Source of the DNA: Promethearchaeota archaeon
GTDB taxonomy: Archaea; Asgardarchaeota; Lokiarchaeia; Sigyniarchaeales; SOKP01
Direction: 5' to 3'
DNA length: 64,000 nt
Assembly: GCA_019058295.1 (NCBI GenBank)
Contig: JAHPZI010000030.1
Coordinates: 62,001-126,000, forward strand
In this document: positions 42,217 to 50,657 of the stretch, in pieces
How the letters are laid out: the number at the start of each line of letters is the position of its first letter
How positions within the stretch are numbered: position 1 is the first letter of the stretch
The notes under the pieces: model-generated
What the model saw: the letters and a program-made list of their open reading frames with translations, nothing else
What the model was told of the DNA's origin: nothing
Databases searched by the model: none
Made by a program: the position numbers and the translations under genes

Positions 42217-42897
42217 ATGGAAAATCGATTGTTAGATCAATTTAACTCTGTAATCACATCCGAATGGTTATCCACAAATATAACTGAAGAGTTCGCTCCT
42301 TTAAACCATAAAGAATTGTTCGAATTAGGGTATCACACGAATAACAATGTAAGTACGAGAAATATTTTCATAAAATTATCCCAAAATGAAAATAAAGGTG
42401 GTTCAAAAGCAATTCTTTATTCAAATACAAAAAAATTTATTTTAATCGAAGCTTTAGATGATAATTTATCTATTACAAAGTATTTCAATGAGGGCACTAC
42501 TGGTGATAAATTAATTAATGAAATAGCCCCCAAACTTAAAGCTAGGAAGGAAATTTTTGCTAAAAAAGAAGAGAACGAGAAAGAGCAAATTCTTAAATCT
42601 ATTTTGGTTGAAAGAAAGCTGGATGAATGTGCTAATCTAGTAATGATAAAAGGTGTCAATAGAAAGATTTATTTCGCAATTGGGGATGCCCGAGAATCTG
42701 CTGCGGTTGTGCCAATGTTTATGGAAGCTGAAGGAGCAAGTTTAGTGCAATTAGCATTGAACAAGTGGATGAGCGTTACACAAAAATTAGAACCAGATAA
42801 AACTTTCCCAGAAAACCATGTCCCTGGATTACTCAAGAACTTAATGCAAATAAAGAAATGGTTGTTAAATTTAGTTTCTATTAATTTAGATAAATAA
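42217..42897 (+). CDS. Hypothetical protein, alpha/beta
   Basis: A 226-residue soluble protein I do not recognise. The centre has an alternating strand-helix pattern (AILYSNTKKFILIEALDD, then NEIAPKLKARKEIF) and a Lys/Glu-rich helix (KKEENEKEQILKSI). The C-terminal third has a FAIGDARESAAVVPMFMEAEG stretch that could be a ligand pocket. It sits between SepSecS and the minus-strand tRNA-Ile, with no partner gene. It is intact and codon use resembles its neighbours. Confidence 0.55.
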   Translation: MENRLLDQFNSVITSEWLSTNITEEFAPLNHKELFELGYHTNNNVSTRNIFIKLSQNENKGGSKAILYSNTKKFILIEALDDNLSITKYFNEGTTGDKLINEIAPKLKARKEIFAKKEENEKEQILKSILVERKLDECANLVMIKGVNRKIYFAIGDARESAAVVPMFMEAEGASLVQLALNKWMSVTQKLEPDKTFPENHVPGLLKNLMQIKKWLLNLVSINLDK

Positions 42898-42986
42898 GAA
42901 AAAGCTAATCCTTTTTTTTCCAATAAACTGGGCGATAAAAAAAGTATAAAATGGTCCATCGGGGATTCGAACCCCGGATCTCAGGT

Positions 42987-43038
42987 TTTTACTAGAATCA
43001 GACGAGTTATCAATATTTATTTTATGTCTGACGGCCAC
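42987..43038 (-). other. tRNA-Ile intron C (anticodon loop)
   Basis: 52-nt intron next to the anticodon. Exon TTAT (43044-43041) pairs with intron GTAA (42992-42989); bulges AA^G (43040-43038) and AA^A (42988-42986). A six-pair stem within the intron uses TCAGAC and GTCTGA. Because of a run of A, a cut one base away gives the same product. Confidence 0.75.
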
Positions 43039-43055
43039 TTATAAGACCTGCGCTT

Positions 43056-43081
43056 GTTGACCAAGCTTTTTTAAAACCTGT
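43056..43081 (-). other. tRNA-Ile intron B (D loop/D stem junction)
   Basis: 26-nt intron. Exon TGGT (43087-43084) pairs with intron GTCA (43061-43058) with two G-U pairs; bulges TA^A (43083-43081) and AC^A (43057-43055). The intron stem is eight pairs (43080-43073 with 43062-43069) around an AAA loop. Its 5' exon strand begins only at the base where intron A ends, so the order of splicing may matter. Confidence 0.72.
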
Positions 43082-43087
43082 TAACCA

Positions 43088-43117
43088 ATTCAGAGGGTGA
43101 AATAAATTTTCACTATT
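43088..43117 (-). other. tRNA-Ile intron A (D loop)
   Basis: 30-nt intron. Exon TCAG (43123-43120) pairs with intron CTGA (43093-43090), with bulges CC^A (43119-43117) and AT^T (43089-43087). Removal joins AGCC with TGGTTA to give a classic D loop. The intron stem is interrupted by a two-base mismatch, so the motif is slightly relaxed. Confidence 0.7.
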
Positions 43118-43259
43118 GGCTGAGCTAATGGACCTATAATTTAGTAAAAACTAAAAAAAAATAAAAGTTTTTTTATAATTACATTGTTATATATAGATTA
43201 AATTAAATAAAAAATTACACTTATTATTTTAATATAATAGCTAAATAAGGTGTTTAAAC

Positions 43260-43673
43260 TTGGCAGAAATGCTAACAGACTTGTTGCAAAATATTTATAA
43301 ACGTATTGCACAATTAGGGCAAGCAATTCAAGGTTTAAAGAATACTTTAGACGAATTAAACATGAATATTGAGCAGAAAATAAGCAATTTGAATGAAAAA
43401 ATCTCAGAATTCTCAAGAGAGATAAATGTAACTCAAACAATATATATCGACGCATTAAAAGAGATTGGAGAAGGAATTAAAAATGAGTTTGGAAAAATTC
43501 GACAAGGTTTTGCACTCGATTCCTTTGAAAAAATGCTTTCTTCACTCGAAGATTTTGAAAAATTAGCCTCTGAAGTGCTAAATCAAGATACTGTAAATTT
43601 ACTTTTATCAGAAGCAATTGAGTCTGTAAATAAAATGAAAAAGAATCTACGTGAGGAGGAGGTGAGTAGTTAA
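43260..43673 (+). CDS. Coiled-coil protein A of a coiled-coil gene pair
   Basis: A 137-residue, almost fully helical protein with heptad patterns (LNMNIEQKISNLNEKISEF and GKIRQGFALDSFEKML). The start is TTG at 43260 with AAGGTG six bases upstream; an ATG at 43269 is possible. It has no signal or membrane segment. The next gene (43675) encodes a protein of the same size and pattern, and a GGAGGAGGTGA Shine-Dalgarno within the last codons of this gene serves it. The pair probably makes a heteromeric coiled coil. I know no named family. Confidence 0.6.
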   Translation: MAEMLTDLLQNIYKRIAQLGQAIQGLKNTLDELNMNIEQKISNLNEKISEFSREINVTQTIYIDALKEIGEGIKNEFGKIRQGFALDSFEKMLSSLEDFEKLASEVLNQDTVNLLLSEAIESVNKMKKNLREEEVSS

Positions 43674-43674
43674 T

Positions 43675-44091
43675 TTGGCTGAACAACTCTTAGACCAAAT
43701 GATTGAACAAATTAACTCAATTACCCAATCATTGGACGGTACAATTGCCCAAATTCAGAATATGGGTAATGCTATTAATGCTATGAGTCAAAAATTTAGT
43801 GAGGAGACCGTAAGCCTAACGGAGAATATCAGGTTAATCGTAGAAGTTTTAAAACAATTTCGCGTGCAGTCTTCTAAAAGTTTGAAAGATTTATCTGATG
43901 AATTAGGTGAAAAAATACAAGAATTATGGGATAAAAATTCTATAGACACTATCCTAAAACAAGAAAAGAAGGCAATTGACGCAATAAGACAAGGAGAAAA
44001 AGCTGTTTCCAATAATCTATATTACGCCCAATTACTTTCTATAATTCGTTCTATTAGAGAAGAAACAAATAGAGTTTTAAAAAAAACTTAA
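43675..44091 (+). CDS. Coiled-coil protein B of the pair
   Basis: A 138-residue helical protein starting at TTG 43675, just after the stop of gene A. It shares the opening MAE-x-L-x(D/Q)-x-L/M pattern and length with gene A, and its middle has heptads (IRLIVEVLKQFRVQSSKSLKDLSDELGEKI). A few residues in common with A suggest an ancient duplication. The TPR-like gene at 44156 follows after 65 bases, so three genes may form a unit. Confidence 0.6.
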   Translation: MAEQLLDQMIEQINSITQSLDGTIAQIQNMGNAINAMSQKFSEETVSLTENIRLIVEVLKQFRVQSSKSLKDLSDELGEKIQELWDKNSIDTILKQEKKAIDAIRQGEKAVSNNLYYAQLLSIIRSIREETNRVLKKT

Positions 44092-44155
44092 GTTAATTTT
44101 TTTTTAACATTTAAAATTACTTTTTAATAGTTAACTTTAAGGTGACTTAAATTTT

Positions 44156-45052
44156 ATGCCAAAAGGCTTATTTATTGTATTATTGCCAAGAGAAGCGGAT
44201 TATAAAATTCTAGGCTATTATTTAAAAAACACTGAAATAGATTTCGAAGTATCAAATGATTTGTTTTTAAGGCTAAATTTAGACCACTCAAAGAATACAT
44301 TTAATTTTTTAAAATTAAAAAATTATATTATAATTTCTTATCTTCATAATTTCACAGGAAAAATAAGTCGAAAAGCCTCTGGAATAATAGTTGGAGTATT
44401 ACTAAACGAGGGTGAAGAACCCGAAAAATTTAGAGCTCCGATGAAAAATACCGCAATTTCTATAGAATCTTTAAACTTTTTAGAGATTCCAAAAGAAGAA
44501 TTTGAAGAAAAATTAAAAGCCATTTATGAAAAACATATTGAAACGTTAGATGATATTTTAAACGCTGATGCATTAAAAGAAAGTATAATCAATCTAACTA
44601 AAGAAATGTTAAGCGAAGGTAAAAAAGAAAGAAGAATTGCGCAAGAATTATTACAAAAAATTGAAGATAAAGTGCATACAAAAATTTCTGAATATTATAA
44701 GGCTGCTGAGAGCGCTTTAAAATCGCTAGATTACGAAAGAGCTGGAAAGCTTTTCAATAAAGCCGCAGAAGTTGCAGAAGAGTTAAAAGTAAGAGATCTA
44801 GCTAAATCGTTAAGGGAGAGAGCTAGTTTATCTGTAGATATACCAGATTTGTCTAAAAAACGTGATGAAATCGTGAGAGAGGCAAGAAGCGCGTTAAGGA
44901 AAGAAGACTTCCACGCCGCTTATACATATTATAAAAAAGCAAGCGAGTTATCCAAAAAACTAATGCAAACTGAAAAAGAAGAAGAATATACTTTAAAGTC
45001 AAAAGCATTACAGGATTTTTATCAAGCAGAACAAAGATTTCAGAAAAAATAA
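44156..45052 (+). CDS. Longin/roadblock-like N-domain with C-terminal TPR-like helices (hypothetical)
   Basis: A 298-residue protein. Residues 1-105 are alpha/beta (GLFIVLLPREADYKILGYYL, then KNYIIISYLHNF and GIIVGVLLN), a pattern that could be a longin- or roadblock-like domain. Residues about 140-298 are helical repeats resembling TPR/MIT bundles, with YYKAAESALKSLDYERAGKLFNKAAEVAEEL and AYTYYKKASELSKKL. TPR-like repeats often hold coiled-coil partners. Its place right after the coiled-coil pair suggests a complex. Function is unknown. Confidence 0.5.
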   Translation: MPKGLFIVLLPREADYKILGYYLKNTEIDFEVSNDLFLRLNLDHSKNTFNFLKLKNYIIISYLHNFTGKISRKASGIIVGVLLNEGEEPEKFRAPMKNTAISIESLNFLEIPKEEFEEKLKAIYEKHIETLDDILNADALKESIINLTKEMLSEGKKERRIAQELLQKIEDKVHTKISEYYKAAESALKSLDYERAGKLFNKAAEVAEELKVRDLAKSLRERASLSVDIPDLSKKRDEIVREARSALRKEDFHAAYTYYKKASELSKKLMQTEKEEEYTLKSKALQDFYQAEQRFQKK

Positions 45053-45071
45053 TAATTGTAATGACAGAATC

Positions 45072-45887
45072 TTGACAAATATTATTGCTATTTTAACTGA
45101 TTTTGGTCCTCTTGGAGGTCATTATGTCGCAAGTATGAAGGGTATCATTCTAAAAATTAATCCTAATGTTAAAATCATTGATATCACTCAAAATATTTCC
45201 TCTTATTCTATAATTGAAGGATCATATCTTATTAAAACTACATATAAACATTTCCCTGAACATTCAGTTTTTGTAGTAGTAGTCGATCCTGGTGTTGGTA
45301 GTTCAAGAGAAATTCTTGCCTTCAAATCTGATTCTAACTATTATTTTATTGGACCTAACAATGGTATATTTTCAACCATATTCTCAAATGAAAAAATTGT
45401 TGAATGCGTAATCGTTAACAATGATGAATATTTCAATAAACCTGTCTCAAATACATTTCACGGACGAGATATTATGGCTCCTATAGCCGCTCATATTACC
45501 CTTGGAGTCCCCCTACGTAAATTTGGTCCTAACTTCAATTTAGATAATTTAACTGAGATTAACGTTGAGTATAGAGTAATTCCTAATGAGAGAACTATTC
45601 ATTGCACAGTACAATACATTGATAATTTTGGAAATATAACAACAAATATCCCAATAAAAGATAACTTAATTGAAGGATCATCTCTCTCACTAAAAGATAC
45701 AATAGAATTAGAATCTAAAAACAAAAAATATCGGGGGAAATTTGTAACCCATTTTGCTAGCGAATCTCTCCATTCTTTATTATTTCTTGTTGGATCCACT
45801 GGTTATCTTGAAATCTCGAAGAATCAAGGAAATGCTGCTAAAGATTTCATACTTAAAGTAGGTGATATTATTACTATTAGAATATGA
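45072..45887 (+). CDS. SAM hydroxide adenosyltransferase (DUF62/SAM-dependent halogenase family)
   Basis: A 271-residue member of the DUF62 (SAM hydroxide adenosyltransferase, chlorinase/fluorinase superfamily). The N-terminus has IIAILTDFGPLGGHYVASMKG, the VVVDPGVGSSRE motif near residue 75, IGPNNGIFS near residue 95, and the FHGRDIMAPIAAH motif near 140. Archaeal members hydrolyse SAM to adenosine and methionine. I use the TTG at 45072: an ATG at 45061 is in another frame and closes after four codons. The NUDIX-NadM gene follows 12 bases later, so both act in nucleotide/cofactor balance. Confidence 0.85.
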   Translation: MTNIIAILTDFGPLGGHYVASMKGIILKINPNVKIIDITQNISSYSIIEGSYLIKTTYKHFPEHSVFVVVVDPGVGSSREILAFKSDSNYYFIGPNNGIFSTIFSNEKIVECVIVNNDEYFNKPVSNTFHGRDIMAPIAAHITLGVPLRKFGPNFNLDNLTEINVEYRVIPNERTIHCTVQYIDNFGNITTNIPIKDNLIEGSSLSLKDTIELESKNKKYRGKFVTHFASESLHSLLFLVGSTGYLEISKNQGNAAKDFILKVGDIITIRI

Positions 45888-45898
45888 GGTATTATTGA

Positions 45899-47035
45899 AT
45901 GAAATCAAATGATGAAATTTTAGCCTGTATCAAAAAAGAAGATATTAAATATCTACAAGCGGGGCAACTTTCCAATTATATCTTTCCTATGAACCGTAGT
46001 GAAGCTCATCAGAAAAAGATTAGCCACCTCATCGTTCGACTCTTTTTAATGGCAATTACAGCTGATAACAAAATCCTATATTTAGTACAAAAAAGAGGTA
46101 AAAGTAAAAGAGGGTATCCTGAATACTTCACAGATTCCGCTTCAGGCCATGTTGAATATAAAGATAAATTAACGCTTAATGACATAAAAAAAAATGCGTT
46201 AAGAGAGCTTGAAGAAGAATTTGGGATTGCTGAAAAATATATTCAAAAGATTTTATTCTACAATTTACACACTGAAGAAGATAGCTTCACTCCAGAAATC
46301 GCATACATTTTTTTCGCGTTAGTTGACTACCCTATCAAACTATACCCAAATCCCAGTGAGTTAGAACTCAACGGGAGCCAGTTTTATACCAAAGAGGAGC
46401 TAAAAAATTTAATGAATTATGAAAAATTAGTTGATTATTCTCGAGAAATCTGGGAATTTTTATTGAAACAGAATATAAAAACACTTTTTGAGAAAAAACA
46501 AGGCTCTAAAATCGAAAAAGATAAAGTAGGATTGTTTATTGGAAGATTTCAGCCATTTCATAATGGTCATTTATATGTGATAAAAAAAATGTTAAAGAAG
46601 TGTGAAAAAGTCAAATTAGGAATTGGGAGCTCCCAATTCTCTCATACTATGAATGATCCTTTCTCTGCAGAAGAAAGAAAGCAATTTATCATATCTACAT
46701 TAGAATTCGAAAAGATACCTAAGGAAAGGATTGAAATCTTTGACATAGTTGATATTTTTAATGCTCAAAAATGGGTCGATCACGTAATAGGTATAATCGG
46801 AGATGTCGATATTATTTATTCTAATAGCGACTGGGTGAGAACTCTATTTACTAACAAGAGTTATCTGGTCGCAGACAAATTACCCTTGAAAATGGATAAA
46901 TTAAATGCTACACGCATCAGAGATCTAATCTACAATGATGATGATGAATGGCTAGATTTAGTACCTAAAGAAGTCTCAAAATTAATTAAAGAATTTAAAG
47001 GGATTGAAAGAATAAAATCGCTTAAAAATAATTAA
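45899..47035 (+). CDS. nadM: NUDIX-nicotinamide mononucleotide adenylyltransferase fusion
   Basis: A 378-residue two-domain protein. Residues 1-175 are a NUDIX domain with G-x5-E-x7-REXXEEXG spacing: SGHVEYKD near residue 83 and RELEEEFG beginning at R102. Residues about 207-378 are an archaeal NMN adenylyltransferase with GRFQPFHNGH at 215-224, NDPFSAEERKQFI, and LNATRIRDLI near residue 345. The NadM domain makes NAD+ from NMN and ATP; NUDIX domains hydrolyse ADP-ribose or NAD derivatives. Known fusions in bacteria place NadM first, whereas here the NUDIX domain is N-terminal. It follows the DUF62 gene by 12 bases. Confidence 0.82.
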   Translation: MKSNDEILACIKKEDIKYLQAGQLSNYIFPMNRSEAHQKKISHLIVRLFLMAITADNKILYLVQKRGKSKRGYPEYFTDSASGHVEYKDKLTLNDIKKNALRELEEEFGIAEKYIQKILFYNLHTEEDSFTPEIAYIFFALVDYPIKLYPNPSELELNGSQFYTKEELKNLMNYEKLVDYSREIWEFLLKQNIKTLFEKKQGSKIEKDKVGLFIGRFQPFHNGHLYVIKKMLKKCEKVKLGIGSSQFSHTMNDPFSAEERKQFIISTLEFEKIPKERIEIFDIVDIFNAQKWVDHVIGIIGDVDIIYSNSDWVRTLFTNKSYLVADKLPLKMDKLNATRIRDLIYNDDDEWLDLVPKEVSKLIKEFKGIERIKSLKNN

Positions 47036-47040
47036 AGGAT

Positions 47041-48138
47041 TTATTTCATATAGTCTAATCTTGATTCACTTTCAGGTTTTTCGTAAAAAATTAACTTATT
47101 TTTATCCAATTTAATGTAAAAACCTTTTTCTCTAATCGTTTCAAAAATTTTGAATTTTATCTCGTTATTGTTAAATTCTGAACTTAATTCAGGTGTTTTA
47201 TATTTGACGTATTCAATAATATCCCTTAATAAAGCGGAAGTTGAAATCGAGGAAAATAAATCCAATGCATCTTCTATCCTTTTCAATAATGTTGAAACCA
47301 TATCAAATTTAGACTTAGCTTTCTCAATTTTTTCATAAAGTTTAAGTGCCTCATTACTTTGATTAAGCTCCAAAGATCGATTACATGCGTCAAGAGCCCT
47401 TTTATATGCTTTTGCCACATAAAACCCATTAGCTAAATTATTCCACATTATAGAATCATTGCTGTTATCATTAATCATGTTTTTATATATTTTGATCATA
47501 TTTGAAAAAGGCAAATCGTAAAGCCAATCTATTTCAAAAGCTTTTGTATAAGCATCAATCGCTTCAGCGTATAGTTTCTTGCAATAATAGACCCACCCAA
47601 TATTATTCCAAGCGATCTTAGAGTATTTATCGAGCTTTAAAGCTTTCTTGTAAGCGGCTATTGCCTCATCATATTCCTCCAAGAACCTATGAGCTCGTCC
47701 TAAATCTATCCAATTCGCAGTATTTAAATGATCTATATTTAACGCTTTTTTCAACACTTTTATCACGTCGGTATACTCTTCTCTCTCGAAATAGATATTT
47801 GTAAGATTTACCAAAGGAACATCGTAAGATGGATCTATTTCTAAAGATTTCTTATACAATTCAATAGCTTCTTCTATTTGACCCTGGCATTCTTTAGTGT
47901 AACCTATGTTGTTCAGAGCTGTTTTATTGTCTGGTTCGATGTCTAAAACCCGATCATAATAATCAATAGCTCTATCATATTCTTCTAAATGTCGATAAGA
48001 TAACCCTATTTTAATAAGCAAATCTATATTATTAGGCTCTAAATCCAAGGCCCTTTTATATACATTAATGGCCTCATTATATTTGCCTTTATCGAAATAA
48101 TTACTTCCTTTGTCCATTAATTCTTTAGCTTTAGCCAT
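47041..48138 (-). CDS. TPR-repeat protein
   Basis: A 365-residue protein with about seven TPR repeats across residues 1-270 (for example YNEAINVYKRALDLEPNN and YDEAIAAYKKALKLDKYS). The last 95 residues lack repeats, containing a helical DLFSSISTSALLRDIIEYVK segment and a C-terminal EKPESESRLDYMK. TPR domains mediate protein binding; no client can be inferred. The gene converges with the NUDIX-NadM gene and is divergent from GH31. Confidence 0.75.
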   Translation of the reverse strand: MAKAKELMDKGSNYFDKGKYNEAINVYKRALDLEPNNIDLLIKIGLSYRHLEEYDRAIDYYDRVLDIEPDNKTALNNIGYTKECQGQIEEAIELYKKSLEIDPSYDVPLVNLTNIYFEREEYTDVIKVLKKALNIDHLNTANWIDLGRAHRFLEEYDEAIAAYKKALKLDKYSKIAWNNIGWVYYCKKLYAEAIDAYTKAFEIDWLYDLPFSNMIKIYKNMINDNSNDSIMWNNLANGFYVAKAYKRALDACNRSLELNQSNEALKLYEKIEKAKSKFDMVSTLLKRIEDALDLFSSISTSALLRDIIEYVKYKTPELSSEFNNNEIKFKIFETIREKGFYIKLDKNKLIFYEKPESESRLDYMK

Positions 48139-48297
48139 TATTTTAACCTTAAATTATTTCTTTCCTATTAATATGAATAAAAAATGGTTAGAATAAATTA
48201 ACACTAACTCTTTATGTATTATATAGTGTAGCATTTTTAATAATTGTTTTAAATCATACTAATTATTTAAATTAAAAAAAAAAAGAGAAATAGAATT

Positions 48298-50589
48298 ATG
48301 ATAACGAGATTATTAGAATCCAATGGAGTTGTTCAACATAGAGTAGATAGCATAAAACTTCAAAAAAAAGAAGGAGATTCATTAATTTTTGATACTTCAA
48401 TTAATATCAGGAAAGGAACTCTTAACGACTCTTTTAATGGATTTGAAGATCTTTCTGAAGCATTTAAAGAATATAGAAAATTGAAAGAAAGTCCAGGGGC
48501 TCTCCGAATTGATGTTATTACTGATAGCATTATACGGATTCGCTATAAAGAAGCAGAAAAAGTAAATAATAATGAAAATCCTATGGTTATAGGAAGGTTT
48601 GAGGGTCCCTCAAAACTGAAAATAAAGAAAGGATCAAAACAAATTTTAATTACGACTGGACAAATATTTTTTTCTATAAGACTAAAACCGTTCCGAATAG
48701 AAATATTTACTCTAAATAATGTTAAACTATGTGGTATAAGTGGATTAGAAAAAAATAATTTTAACAATTGGGATGCTTTTGGCACAGCTATTTGTTATTC
48801 AAAAAAAAATAATTCTCCAATTGGTGTAGAAAAGTTTGATCTTCATCCTCATGAAGCCATCTATGGATTTGGTGAGCAATTCACTAGATTAAATAAAGTA
48901 GGACAAACTCTTGATCTTATCATGAAGGAAGCGTTAGGCACAACTTCGCCCCGTAGCTATAAGAACACTCCTTTCTTCGTAAGTACCAAAGGTTATGGTG
49001 TATTTTTTAATCATTCATGTCCTATGACAGTGTGGGTTGGCAGCATGAGTGCTACCGATGTTCAAGTTGCTGTGGAAGATGATTTTCTAGATTATTATGT
49101 AATTTTAGGGAATATTAAAGAAATCTTATCGCAATATACTGATATTACTGGAAAAGGAGTGCTCCCTCCAAAATGGACATTTGGATATTGGCAAAGTAAA
49201 ATATCTTATAAATCAGCTGAAGAAACACTCAAAGTTGCTACGAAATTGCGAGAAAATGAGATTCCTTGTGATGTAATTCATATAGATACACACTGGTTTA
49301 AAAAAGATTGGTATTGTGATCTTGAATTTGATAAAGAGCGCTTTGCTGACCCTAAGAAGCTGTTTGAAGAATTATATAAAATGGGATTTAAAGTATCTTT
49401 ATGGCAACTTCCATACATACCTGAAGGTTCCAAATATTATGAAGAGTTAAAATCTGTTGATGGATTTGTTAAAACTAAGGAGGGAGAAATTTATGATACA
49501 GGGATTTGCATGGTTCAAGGATTCAAGGGAGTTTCCGCTTGTATTGATTTTACTAATCCAAAGGCAGTAGAGGTTTATCAAAAATGGATTGGTAAACTCC
49601 TCAAATTAGGGATTAAAGTTATTAAAACAGATTTTGGTGAAAGCGCACCTTTAGATGGTGTTTATTATGATAGAACACCAGGACATCGAATGCATAATCT
49701 TTATCCATTATTATATAATAAAGCTGCATGTCAAATTACAAAAGAGATGACTGGTGGGATTTGTATGTGGTCTCGTTCAGCATGGGCCGGCAATCAGCGT
49801 TATCCAGTTCATTGGGGTGGAGATAGTACATCAAATTGGGCTAATATAATACCTCAACTTGAAGGAGGATTATCCTTCGGACTTTCAGGATATCAATTCT
49901 GGAGTCAAGACATAGGAGGGTTTGCAGGTTTAACTATCGGCAAACTTCTTATACGTTGGATGCAACTAGGACTATTTCATTCACATAGTCGTATTCATGG
50001 GATGGGAAAGCGGGAAATCTATAAGTTCCGTCCAAATATCATGAGAATTTGTCGAGATTATATTCAGCTTCGATATCAACTTCTCCCTTATATTTATGGC
50101 TCTGCATTTGATTGTGTAGAAAAATCCCTTCCTATGACACGGGCATTAGTAATTGAATTTCAAGATGACCCTAACGTATGGAATATTTCAAATGAATTCA
50201 TGTTTGGAGATAATCTGCTCGTAGCTCCAATAACAGATGATACTAATACAAGAGAAATATATTTCCCCAAAGGTGTTTGGACTGACTGGTGGAATGGTGA
50301 ACGTATTAAGGGTGGAAAATGGATAAATGTTGAGGTAGATATTGAAACGTTACCACTTTATATTCGTGAAGGAGGAATTATTCCTATAGGTCCTGTCATG
50401 AATTATGTTGATGAAATTGAGACTGATGAAATTGAATTACGAATTGGTAAGTTCGAGGGAGATGGTAAATCAACATTTATGGTTCCTGTTAAAGATGACA
50501 GGATAAAGGTAGAATATATAGCATCAAATGATAAACATGAAATTAATGTAGGAAAAACTGATGTTAAATTTTTAATTAATATGGGATAA
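48298..50589 (+). CDS. GH31 alpha-xylosidase/alpha-glucosidase
   Basis: A 763-residue glycoside hydrolase family 31 enzyme with the usual N-terminal beta-sandwich, catalytic barrel and C-terminal beta domains. The nucleophile is D445 in IKTDFGE and the acid/base D509 in HWGGDS. The KTDFGE form and overall length resemble alpha-xylosidase YicI (772 residues) rather than alpha-glucosidases. No signal peptide is visible, so it is cytosolic and would act on imported xylose-containing oligosaccharides. It stands alone between a TPR gene and rtcA. Confidence 0.82.
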   Translation: MITRLLESNGVVQHRVDSIKLQKKEGDSLIFDTSINIRKGTLNDSFNGFEDLSEAFKEYRKLKESPGALRIDVITDSIIRIRYKEAEKVNNNENPMVIGRFEGPSKLKIKKGSKQILITTGQIFFSIRLKPFRIEIFTLNNVKLCGISGLEKNNFNNWDAFGTAICYSKKNNSPIGVEKFDLHPHEAIYGFGEQFTRLNKVGQTLDLIMKEALGTTSPRSYKNTPFFVSTKGYGVFFNHSCPMTVWVGSMSATDVQVAVEDDFLDYYVILGNIKEILSQYTDITGKGVLPPKWTFGYWQSKISYKSAEETLKVATKLRENEIPCDVIHIDTHWFKKDWYCDLEFDKERFADPKKLFEELYKMGFKVSLWQLPYIPEGSKYYEELKSVDGFVKTKEGEIYDTGICMVQGFKGVSACIDFTNPKAVEVYQKWIGKLLKLGIKVIKTDFGESAPLDGVYYDRTPGHRMHNLYPLLYNKAACQITKEMTGGICMWSRSAWAGNQRYPVHWGGDSTSNWANIIPQLEGGLSFGLSGYQFWSQDIGGFAGLTIGKLLIRWMQLGLFHSHSRIHGMGKREIYKFRPNIMRICRDYIQLRYQLLPYIYGSAFDCVEKSLPMTRALVIEFQDDPNVWNISNEFMFGDNLLVAPITDDTNTREIYFPKGVWTDWWNGERIKGGKWINVEVDIETLPLYIREGGIIPIGPVMNYVDEIETDEIELRIGKFEGDGKSTFMVPVKDDRIKVEYIASNDKHEINVGKTDVKFLINMG

Positions 50590-50657
50590 ACTGATGTTAA
50601 ATAATTATTTTAAATCAAATTAATTAAAATCAAAAAAAAAGAGAAAAAGAAGGATTA

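Larger units (their letters stand above)
42952..43134 (-). tRNA. tRNA-Ile (anticodon UAU) with three introns
   Basis: A 183-nt precursor read on the minus strand. After removing three BHB introns it gives a 75-nt tRNA: seven-pair acceptor stem (43134-43128 with 42959-42953), D arm GCTC/AAGC around AGCCTGGTTA, anticodon loop CTTATAA with TAT, a five-base variable loop, a five-pair T arm with TTCGAAT, and A73. U at position 34 reads AUA codons for Ile. Most archaea instead use a CAU tRNA with agmatidine. CCA is not encoded. It lies in the gap between 42897 and 43260. Confidence 0.88.

Noticed and set aside
35552..42897. UGA-encoded selenoprotein near the Sec genes
   Set aside because: None of the neighbouring frames continues past a TGA with conserved sequence, and I see no recognisable selenoprotein family or convincing SECIS-like element.
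45061..45074. ATG 45061 as start of the SAM hydroxide adenosyltransferase
   Set aside because: It is in another frame and meets a TGA after four codons; TTG 45072 opens the conserved domain.
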